A DNA stretch of 64,000 nt, taken from NCBI GenBank assembly GCA_030062745.1, contig CP099843.1, forward strand, positions 21,550,583 through 21,614,582. Direction: 5' to 3'. A program made the position numbers and the translations under genes. The notes under the pieces are model-generated. The model saw nothing but the letters and a program-made list of their open reading frames with translations. It had not been told where the DNA came from and did no database searches. Within the stretch, counting starts at the first letter, position 1, and each line of letters begins with the position of its first letter. Below, piece by piece: positions 36,101 to 46,100 of this stretch. This DNA comes from Capitulum mitella. Lineage: Eukaryota; Arthropoda; Thecostraca; Pollicipedomorpha; Pollicipedidae.

Positions 36101-36691
36101 GTCAGTGGCATTCAGGTGCTTCAGCACCTCAAGCCCCAGCTCAGCAGGTAGTTCGCTCAGATCTGGGAACTTGGCCTCCTTGGCCTGTTCCATCTCTGGC
36201 CGATCCTCGCTGGGACCATCCCCTAGCAAGACATGCATGTTAGCTGGATCCACTGCTGGTGGACATGGGTAAAAAGGCATATAGTATCACACAAAGTAAT
36301 ACACAAATTAAATCACATCAGTATATCCAATATCTCTTCTTCTTACATTGGTAAGATTACACTATTAATAGCGTGCATTGCAGACCAAGCAATATGTAGA
36401 GATAACTGATAAACTTTGTTGAGCAAAAAACAATACAGTGATTAAAAACTAAATTGCAATGAATGCTTCAAATGTGGGGCACTTAGTCCACTGAAAAGCA
36501 AAAAACAATACAGTGATTAAAACCTAAATTGCAATGAATGCTTCAGATATGGGGCAGTTACAGTCCACTGAAAACAGAACACCACATCTCTGCATTTACT
36601 TCCCTTTACCTTGCCACGCTGATGGGCAGTTTTCCCTTCGTTTCTCACTTTCAGCATGCATCCTCATGAGCACTGACAGCTGTCCTCCCAT
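32944..36691 (-). CDS. FBXO8: FBXO8 orthologue: F-box and Sec7-domain protein, six coding exons, complete
   Basis: Six exons join in phase to 942 nt (313 residues plus stop), close to the 319 residues of human FBXO8. Residues about 27-55 form a variable linker. The F-box follows (LSELPAELGLEVLKHL, then NATDLCLAACVWQNLA, EILWQG), then FLQLDEGTLTFNAD. A Sec7-like domain fills the C-terminal half (QFLPAALRKLF, CQCNP, SVDLTSPHVKNKMSKREFIR, GHLYDDIYL). In mammals FBXO8 is linked to ubiquitination of ARF6 and is thought to act as an SCF substrate receptor; that role is family knowledge. The chosen start gives MGGQLS, an N-myristoylation-like sequence, in context AAC-ATG-G. The frame is also open further upstream, so a longer N-terminus is possible. 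Divergent from Sbf; no frame lesions. Confidence 0.93.
33552..33736 (-). CDS. FBXO8: FBXO8 exon 5
   Basis: Acceptor CTTCCCCCAG, donor GTGATT (non-consensus at +4 to +6). RDVMTLMMDLQNYSDQFLP, QPPEDRGNYLQTLLDRFS, KFCQCNPRLGLST. Sec7 domain core, including the segment that holds the catalytic Glu in true ARF exchange factors. Confidence 0.92.
34110..34235 (+). repeat. Dispersed unclassified repeat, fragment (FBXO8 intron)
   Basis: Short piece with CGCCATTTACGGCC, GCCTTCTCCTAGCAGAC, TTCAAAGGCTGTGATTAA and ATCCGCAT, collinear with the copies at 8 and 48 kb. Confidence 0.55.
34236..34315. repeat. AT-rich simple repeat
   Basis: Iterated TATAAATTATAAAT and TATATAA units, able to self-pair, within the FBXO8 intron between exons 4 and 5. 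Confidence 0.8.
34525..34643 (-). CDS. FBXO8: FBXO8 exon 4
   Basis: Acceptor GGTCGCCGGCAG, donor GTCAGT (weaker than the others). GMHYFISRGLVDDDPAEIAM and QLRRYLDQ form the start of the Sec7-like domain. Confidence 0.92.
35073..35205 (-). CDS. FBXO8: FBXO8 exon 3
   Basis: Acceptor GCCGCTCAG, donor GTGAGT. LCKDQWGYASVYRR and HTFLQLDEGTLTFNADAFS follow the F-box, as in vertebrate FBXO8. 44 codons after the split Gly. Confidence 0.93.
35735..35995. repeat. Cryptically simple GGCGAA/TTCGCC region
   Basis: Between FBXO8 exons 2 and 3. The left half is rich in ATGGCGAAACG and GTAAAAATGG variants. The right half holds their inverses (CATTTTTACATTTCGCCATT), so the whole is an imperfect inverted repeat of about 250 bp. 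Confidence 0.65.
36042..36255 (-). CDS. FBXO8: FBXO8 exon 2 (F-box)
   Basis: Acceptor ATGTCCACCAG, donor GTGAGT. 214 nt coding a linker and then the F-box, with NATDLCLAACVWQNLAEDEI, nearly identical to vertebrate FBXO8. It ends in phase 2 inside the WQG motif. Confidence 0.93.
36610..36691 (-). CDS. FBXO8: FBXO8 exon 1 (predicted start)
   Basis: 27 codons plus one base: MGGQLSVLMRMHAESEK, then RRENCPSAWQ; donor GTAAAG. The phase fits exon 2 exactly, and the MG start resembles the MGQ start of vertebrate FBXO8. This is the least conserved exon, so it is the least certain. Confidence 0.65.
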
Positions 36692-39039
36692 GTTGGCAGG
36701 TGTGCCTGAGACAGGATGTCCCAGGCACAGGAAAGACCTGATGCTCCAAGAACAACAAACTGGGAAAGATGTACCTGAAAACAACAATGTCAATCAGTTT
36801 CAAAACCAAATCCTACAAACATAACAAAAGTAGAGGAATAATGCTTTAGCTCACATGACTGTTCCCAAACTCCAATAATTTTACTTTCAGGTCTACTGAA
36901 GTCCTAGCCATCTCTTTTGTTCATTGCCTCACCATTTTTGCTCATTCATTTGCCTTTCCTGCATCTTGTGAGTAACAAGATGTGGATTGAATATGCTTAC
37001 TCATTCAAAAAAGAAAACCCTTATTCAATCACTGGAATTACTCATTGTTAGCATTTTTTAGGCACCATGGCATCACTGCAAACAATGGCTGCATGATTCA
37101 GCATAACAGCACAAGTTTTGTATACTGAGAGACAGTGTGATGATGGAATAACCATTTCTGTCTAGAGCATCATGTGTCATGTCATGTTCTGCTGTCATGC
37201 ACAGTGTCAGATATGCCACAATAACACAGTTATGTCAAGCATACTGTTCATCTTGCAGCCAGTGGTGACAAAACCAGAGGGGGGCAGTAGGGATTGGTAG
37301 CACAGCTGGAAGGGGGGTAAGAGGGGTCAATTGATATGCCTTATGGTCAGAGATCTCCAAAAATTTGTCATTGTCACAAATGAATTGTTTCAAAGACAAA
37401 GATATCCTGTGATTTAAAATAAATTTACTTTTGTTTTTAAAATCTGCAGGTGTGATTTTGACTGCAGCAGGCTCTTCATGTTTGAAAAAAAAACAATAAG
37501 AGCAGTTTCAAGTCTTTTTATTTACTAGCCCTGACTCTGTTTCAAAAATCCTGGCTATGCTGCTGGTAGGAACAACTGCCCACTATCCTGAGAAAATTTG
37601 GCACAATCTCAATGACAATGTACAGAATTTAAAGCTTCAATACATTATTTTCCCCACTGGCCTAACTACATTATGGCATCACTGGTGGAGGTTATTTGGA
37701 CCTGCAGTTACACTGAAAAATTGCATGGTGCAGGTATAATTTTTTCCTTACAAAAGTATCCACAGGCTAGGGGGAATTATTTTGGTGAATGAATGATGTA
37801 ATGATAATGGAAAACAGATGTCTAGCCCTATAAAACCATGACTACATGATAGCATCAAACTCTACAGGTTGCCTCAGGCACACAGTTGATCATCCTTCAG
37901 GTATGGTTACCTGACATCTAAAAAATAACAATACAGTATTTTAATATGGAAAAATGACTTTATACCATTATAAGCATGAATGATTTGAAGCAGGCAACAA
38001 TTTTGTTTTCAGTGAGATTAATTTATCTTAGTTGCAGTTATTGGTTTGCCATTGACACAGATAACTGGTTTGCTGATGCTTCATCACAAGGATAATGCAA
38101 TCAGGCATAATCATCTGTGCAAGACTGAACACACACTCATTTTTCCAAGCAAGCATCACATCACATAGATGCACATCTTTTATTACCAGTCTGAGGCTTT
38201 TTTTATGAAAAGGGAAGCCAGAAAAAGTACTGTCAAAACAGTATGCAACTATGGCAAATGATACAGTATTATGCAACATGAGACATAACCATTTCTGAAA
38301 CTTATTCTGACCATAACATTTTTATGGTGAAATATCTGACCATTTCCAATCCAATAGGAGCATTTCTAGTTTCAAATGGTGTATGAGCTCACTGCAATGA
38401 AACAGGGATTTTGTCCATTGTTTGAAAGGTGACATCTAGGGCACTCTGAAGAGGGAAAATGCACCTTGGAAATGGGCATAAGTCAGTATGTTCTATTAAG
38501 AATAGTCCAGCCCCCCAATTCCAACCTTTATTTACTATACACCAAACATGTTTGAGAAGTGTTTAGTCAAAGCAGAGCTGATGCAAGGATGACTGCCATT
38601 TTCACCTCTGCATTTCCCAGAGCCAATGGACCAGTCTGCAAAACATGGCAGGTGTCAACACCATCTTGTTGAGACACAGTTTAGGAAGGACCCTGGGGTG
38701 GGACAGCTTTAAAAATTCTGGGGGCAGAAGCACCCCAAATTGGGCAAGCAGGTTGAACTGGGTTTCACATTACCATAACAATCTTCCTACAGAAACAATG
38801 TTCAACAAGCAGCAGAAGTGCCACAGTGCAACATGTCCGAAATGCAACACGGCAATTAAAGTTTGCAAGAAAAACACTACGAGATTTTGTTAACTTTCTA
38901 AAATTACAAAATAAAATGGCCTGAATCTGGTGAGGAACCACATTTTTGAGGCAGGTTAGATTCACACATTCTGCCCCAAGTGGGTGACTTCCTACCCCAT
39001 TCAGAACCAAACTGAGACTGCTCCAAATACCTGGCTGAA
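36692..39039 (-). other. FBXO8 5' flank or first intron, CpG-poor
   Basis: No conserved coding segment seen. The DNA is AT-rich, rich in CATG/TGCA and almost free of CpG. It most likely holds a 5' UTR intron linking a leader exon near 39 kb to coding exon 1. Confidence 0.4.
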
Positions 39040-40096
39040 CCCTGTGACGTGGTTTGTCGACTGGTCAATGGCCTTGGTAACAGGTTAACACTCAGTTACC
39101 ATAGAGATAAAAAAGGAACCATACACCTTGGGATATTTACCCTCCACAAAATAAAATATGACAACACACGTCCACCTCTCACAACAGCTGCCACGGCCTT
39201 AATACTTAACAGGAATTTAGGCTACCAATCGCTGTACAACCACGCCTCTCGTTTTGTTTCAGCGTACCCAAGGTGATGCAGGAGCGAGGAAATCCGCACG
39301 ATCAAAGACCAAAACAACAACAGAAAACTCAAGGATGCGTGTCGTAGTCATATCGTGGTTGGTTCTGAAATCCACTATATTACGTCATTGGCCAATAGTA
39401 TTTTTAATAAATCTGTGCACCACATGCTAAACGACTGAAAAAATGTCTTTCTGCACATAAATTGTGTTTCATTTCCTCAAGTACGGTTTATTTGTTTTTG
39501 TTAGTTTTTACGGCCGACTTTTTTTTATTTCTGTCTTTCCTTCACTGAAAATGCTCTTCCAGCTTGGCAAGAATTAAGAATTCATAGTCAGTAGTTCGGT
39601 AGAGTAGTTAATACATTCTACCGTAATCTACCATGACGTCAAAATTCAGAGGATTGGTGATTTTAAAAAAGACACCCATTTTTGAAGATGATACTTAATT
39701 TATGTAGCGCATTTCAACTTTTGAACAAATGGATCACTTTTTGCAGATGCTCAGTATTTTCAGAGTAGCCTCCATAACTCCGCTCAGGTTTGCAATTTGG
39801 CATTCCCTTGATCTCCACCAATAGGATTTGGCCTAGGAAACTGATGGGTGGGGCTGTTTATGTCCCAAAGCGACGCTATTCAGACAATTAACTCGAAACT
39901 TTACGGGTGAAACGCGTTTGCTTAGTTCTCACGGAGCGTCCGAAGGGTTTTGGCGTGTGGCGGAGACTCGGGCTACGTTGTGTGTCGGGGTAATGTGAAG
40001 TGCGAAAGAGCTCTTGATTTTTGGAGCGGTGACGATGTGTGATTTTGCTCATGCGAGAGCTGTGTGTGAATTGTGATTCTTGAATATCGCCGTATC
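39040..40096. promoter_or_regulatory. Probable bidirectional promoter between FBXO8 and Sbf, with Sbf 5' UTR at the right end
   Basis: This interval separates divergent genes and keeps ordinary CpG frequency, while the roughly 2.7 kb on each side are strongly CpG-poor. The stretch 39880-40096 is CpG-rich, lacks a TATA box and ends at the Sbf start codon. FBXO8 would start transcription towards the left and splice to its first coding exon near 36.7 kb. No transcription start can be placed from sequence alone. Confidence 0.5.
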
Positions 40097-40151
40097 ATGT
40101 CAAGACTGGCAGACTACTTTGTTGTCGTCGGCTACAATCATGAGAAAGACA
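40097..40151 (+). CDS. Sbf: Sbf exon 1 (start codon)
   Basis: Encodes [18 protein letters not shown] plus one base, followed by the donor GTAAGT. This is the start of uDENN and matches the usual MARLADYF-type N-terminus of SBF proteins. The ATG context is ATC-ATG, with A at -3. Intron 1 is 7.2 kb and holds a LINE relic, a tRNA-derived repeat and an inverted-repeat element. Confidence 0.93.
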
Positions 40152-43100
40152 GTAAGTTTAATTGCATCGATCCTTGCAGTTTTCGGCTGGATGTTCAGTG
40201 TGTCTGTTCACACAGTATTCCTTGAAACATACACCACTCATTTTTGCCAACATAACTGAAACATGAGCATGTGATACAATGAGCATTGATTCAAGCATGA
40301 AATATCTGTTTTACCATGCATTGCATATCACTGCTGCATGCACTTGACCATTTGTACCTTTCTGTCTTTTGGCATTGGGCCAGTAAATCAGAATTACTGG
40401 GTTTAGGTAACAAATGGCATCCTAATAACATTCTTTTTCTGCTGTTATCTCAGTGTGACATTCTCTAATTTTTTCTCTCAAATACTGGGTTATGCCCTGT
40501 GAATGTGTTTTGTACTGAACTCAGCATGCATAATCCCAGTCCTGAACATCTGCTTGCACTGACCATTTACTTGCACTTATAAGTTTTATTATGGTTGATA
40601 TGTCAGACCTGAGGTGGTGTTCATTTCTGAATATGCAGGCTCAAAATTCATTGGAAAGTGTTTTGGTTTTTATTTTTAGCTTTAGTTCTGCACTGTCATG
40701 GATTCTGATTTAGCTGTTATTTAGCCCTTAATTGTCTGGGACACTGGATATTTTAGCTGCTGCTAGTGCCATGCTACCCAGCAATCATATGGAACTGTTG
40801 ATTGGCTGGTTTGGGGTAGGGTGGCCACTGAGGTCACACCTGAAGTCAGACACCTCACAGCTGAGGTCAGGTGTGAGGTGTCTAATCAACACAGCACTTG
40901 CCACCATTTCACTTTGGAGGCATCAGAATTGGATCCACAAACTTGTGATTATGAGTCCGAGTCTCTATCCACTAAGCTAACAAGGAGGGCATATGGAACT
41001 TTGTAGGCACAACAATGCAATATTTATTTTTTGCTTGGCTCATTAGCACATCAAACAATGAAATGGTATAGGAAAGCCATAGGTGAAAAGATGATTGGCA
41101 CATTATTTAACTGAAGGAGAATACTTCAGCTGTTTAAAAAGACAAGTTCAAGTGCTGGAGGACAGAATGCACAAGATGCCATTTGTTTAACTTCAAGAAA
41201 GCTGTTGACCCTGTTCTACATCAGGGGCTTATCACCAACTTGTACAGTATGGCAATATGGGCCAAGTTACTAATCTGGATAGGTGCCATCTTTAAAACAG
41301 GAAGCAGTGAGTGCCCATCAACAACACATTGTCAGATTGGGCCTCAGTGGATCTTACAGGGCTTGGTCCTTGGCTAAACCTTTTTCAGCCTATATGTGGA
41401 TGATCTTGTGTGTAGAAGTTAAGTTTTAGTAAATTTAAAAGTATCTGAAGTAAATTTAATTTTTAATTAATAAATTTAAGTAAAGTTAAAAAAATTTAGT
41501 TTTAGTTAAGTTTCTTGTGATCAGTGTGTAGAAGTTAAGGTCAAGCTGTGTGCTGAAGATGTCAAGTTTTACACAGAAAGAGCACTGCTCACTGGACACA
41601 GAATGCTGAAGTCACATCTGGAGCCCTTGGAAGCATAGTCAGCAAGGTGGCAACTTCTCGTCAATTTCAGGAAGTGCAAAGCACTACATCTTGGTTTCAG
41701 AAACCCTAGGCAAGCATATAGTTTGGTTGGAAGCTTTTTGGAGCAGGCTGCTATGGAGAATGATGTAGGAGTGTGTGTACATGAAGACCTGGAGTTTTGT
41801 GGGCAGGCAGTAACAGCTGTAACATGAGCAAATATGTCATGTGGCTCATCAGACAGTCATTTGAAAACACTGATGAAAAGACACCGCCACCGTTGTACAA
41901 GACGCTGGTTGCACTGCTTCTGGAGTACAGAAACATTATCTGGAGACCCATCAGCAAGGAAGACCAGTCCCTGATTGAAAGGGTGCAGCATTGTGCAACA
42001 TGGCTTGTGGATCCAGTTGGTCACCAGCCATGTCAGGACCACTTGTTAACCCTCTGATTGCCCTCCCTCATCAACAGAAGATACAAGAGTGACATGATTG
42101 TCCTGTACCAGATGATAAATGGTCACCTTGATTCTCATCCAGAGGATGTCATCAGAGAGCTGCCACTGAATGCCACAAAAAGTTGCTGTAGGAAGGGTGG
42201 TGAATCTTCAGGCATGGTAAAGAGTGCAGAGAAACCATCTGGGAGTTTGTGCTGGTAACTGGAATGGTCTGTCGAATACTGTCATGATGGCCCTGTTCCT
42301 ACACAGATTATGTATTGGCTTGATAAGCTCGGGACATTTCACCAGTATGACTTGATACTTGGTACTCAGTGATAGAGTCATTTAGACAGAGTCATGAGTA
42401 TTTAATCAGATGGATGATATTGCTGTTGATTGACATAAGATGCTGATGGTGCTCTGTTAGCTTGTGGCAAAATCTTGACCAGCGATGTCATTGTCACAAG
42501 CATGTTTTCATGAGTGGCAAGTAAATTCACTTATAACATGCATCCTGAAAACAGCATGTCATGTCATGTCATGTACTTCTGCTCTTGATACAAAAAAATG
42601 CCTTTTCATAAAGGCATGTAGTAAAACAATGCCTTTTTACACAACCCTCGCTTCCCATTGATTTTGATGGTGTAATTCTACTGTTTTAGTTTAATTTCAA
42701 TTTAAACTGATTTAATTAGAATAAAATATGTTTAACAGCTATCATTGTTTTGCTAGGTGGCTCTTTATATATGTACACATTCCAATTTTTTGGGATCACC
42801 AGCATAACAAAATTTCATGTTTCAGCTGCTGTGTTGCACGGTAGCACCTATGCACTTGAAAGCGAATGTTTCGTTTGGCGTGATGGCATGGTCGAGGTCA
42901 GTCATTAGGAGGATACCACCAGCATCTAGTAAAACAAGGATGCACATGACAGTATAACATGACTGATATAGCATGACTGAGGAATGCTGACTCTGTGCAG
43001 TTTACTCCATTTGGGCACCATCGACAATACAAGAGCCATGGTACGGTCCTCCTCCCCAGCCATCTCCAGACCGGACCTTATAGAGCAATGGAACCAAAAG

Positions 43101-46100
43101 GTCTATTTTGGGTGCATGGTTATGCCCATTTTGATAGTTTTAGGACACGTCTTGACCTTATAGGTAACCTCAGATGAATTCATGTCAGTTAATTCTGATT
43201 CCACTTGGATGCCCGTATAGCATACCCTGCAGGGTGCTTTTAATGGGCACAGAATGACTTCCAATAATGATTAGGGACTGAAAGGTTCCCATGCGATTCA
43301 ATGATTCGAATTATTCTATGGCCTCTCCGAGGTCAGCAAAAAGTCATAGAAGGCCAATGACCGCGACTGATGATTTTGACCTCAGATGATCGTAACGCAA
43401 GTGAGGAACCAGTTGTAGAGGTCACCGCAACTACGGGCGCTCCCATGCATAAAACCGAGTAGCAAAAAGTGCCGTTGAACACCTTTGCGATGCGATGGCG
43501 ACTGTGGCCTTGTCAGATTGCTCGAGGACCTATCATCCAGAAGAGCCCATGGGACAGTGACCTGGCCAGCTATTGATCTGAAGTTGTCAGACTATGTAAA
43601 AATGTTTCAAACACAGCGATGTAAAATGCTAGGGCAATCGGAGAAGTCATTGTAGGGCAACTGGCAGAAAACCTCAGGGAGGTTGTACTGGCGGGGTTAA
43701 AAACGGCCAGTCCGGTTTACGGTTCATCCTAAAATATTCATTGGCTGAAAAAGATGCCGGCGAAAATTGTAAGCGATTCAGAATCGAATGAGCTTCGATT
43801 GTGATTTTACAACTCTTTTCTTCAATCACAGTCAAAATCGATTCTCTATCTCATAACGGGGAATCAGAATCAGAATCATATTTTTGGGGCAGCAATCAGA
43901 ATGTAACCGATTCTCAGTTGTTGTTTTTGAAAACTGTTAAATTGTTGGGAATCAGTCCCACGAATCGATTTCCAAATGCTCATTCAATGCCTGCTTTGTT
44001 TACGTTGAATCAGACCAGCTTTTAAAAATAACCATGATGTCTACTAACAATCAACGTTTGTAGATATTACCATGATGTCTACCAGCATTGAAAGTAAAAC
44101 AGGATGGGAATAAGTAGATTCCAGTTGATGCAGTGAAAAATAAATCATTCCCCTTATTTTTGTTACAAAAATGTCTACATTTTACAAACATTCTACATTC
44201 TTAAGTCTTTGGCCTGGCCATATGTTAAAATGTACATATGGCCTATCTGTAAACGCTTGTTTTTTTGTACTTTGGTATATCATTGAAATGCAAATTGCGA
44301 GAACCGAATCGATTTCCAGTATTAAAAATGATTTTTGGTCCGAATCGAACCGTTCTTCTGCTTCATTGTGAATCGGAATCAGAACCACTTTTGGGGGCTG
44401 TGAATTAAAATTGAATCGATTCCCTACTTCGTGAATCGCTCACAAGTCCGATGCTGATATTTGTCGTTCGAGATAGATGTGTAAGCACGTCCCGTATTGA
44501 TAAAACATGCCCTGCTCTCAGCATCCGAATTCCGACACCAGCGACGAAAAACCGCTGGACATTCGACCCATGCCTTGTCCGGGATTCGGAGCGTATGTAA
44601 AACTCCACACAGTCGCGCGTCGCCAATTGACGTCTGTTTTCTGAAACAAAGGTAACGGAAGCGCCGCAAATGACGGACTTTCGTCGACACGCGGCGCGGG
44701 TGAAATTCTCTGTACGCGGACGGCCTGGGCGGCTGGAAAGTATCGCCCTCCCCCCCCCACCCCACCCCCACGGACGTAACGCCGGCTCACTGTCCGGCTG
44801 TGCAACAGTCGGCCAGAGTTTGTCCCGGGGGTAACAGTCCACCCGTGCCGGTGACGAGGGAAGGGGTGCGGGACGCTGGTGCGCCCCAGCCCGGCCGTTC
44901 TCTGGCAGGCCCGGGCCGTAGCGCTGTTGGCTCGAACCGAACAGAGGCTGATGTTACCGTACGCATCGAATTAGGTAGAGATAGGGAAATGCTATGCATT
45001 TCATGTTGCGGTTTCTATAGTCGTTGTACTGTATATTATTGTCGAATTTTCCCCTGGAACTGGCAAGTGGTGTTTTTGTACAGGGGGAGAAGATCAGAGC
45101 AACAATAACATGAAACAGAGGCACATATTTTTGCTCCAGTCATCGAGATGTTCATGGACACGAAATGCTGTAGTGCGTATATAATCCAGATACGTCTCTG
45201 GATTACGTTGTGCCTGGAGCTAAAGGTTTGGTAATGTTTTTATGACAGTACAGGATCAATACATTGCCGCCAGATTTCTTCGAAAATCCTGTGGCCGCAA
45301 CATGATTTCAATCATATACGACATTTTAGTAACATGAAAATTATGGAACATGCAAAAATCGCTGGTGTTTGAAAGGCGACAAATTTTGGATATGATGTGA
45401 GGCGTTCGTTTTTTCTTGCTAAGTGACTGTTTCGTCTTATCGTTTAGTGGTCATTTTGACTGTGAAGAACGCGAGGCGATGGCGGGCAACAGCCTTGGTG
45501 CTGACGCAGCGACGTCGGGAATCAAGGCTGCGGCAGGACGGGGTGGCAGTGCCGGAGGCGTTAGGTTAGGCATGCGTGAAGCTCTGCTGATGCTAGGGTG
45601 CACACGCCTGCATTGCTATAGGTCCGCAGGACTGCCTTGAAGGCAGAATGTTTGCGGTGTCATGTTGAATAAAAAGCGTTTAATTAATCCAGCAATGGCG
45701 GCACTAGAGCACCCGAAAAGGATTGTAAAAATCGCCCATGGGTTCAGAGCCGCCTGGTGCTGGCGTCATTGGGCGTCGTGGCGGTGATGAGTTTAGACGC
45801 CTCCCCCCGCTAGTAGCCGTGGCATGCTCTAACGTGGCAGAGACGTCATTTGTAAAGTCGTTCCATTGACTAACTCCGGCCGCTCCGTTGAGTTCTCGTC
45901 AAGCGGAGAGTAATGGCCACCAGACCAGATGTCTGCAGATGTCTCGTCACCCGGTGACCACCATGGACAGACGGCCGGGATGGCTTGCCACATCGCGGGG
46001 TGGTCGGAAGGCACCGCCGCCCCCGTCTGGACAGGGGGGAGGGGAAGGTGAGCGCCGTCTCGGCGCAGGCTGTTCTCAATCGCAGCTGGTAAACCGACGG

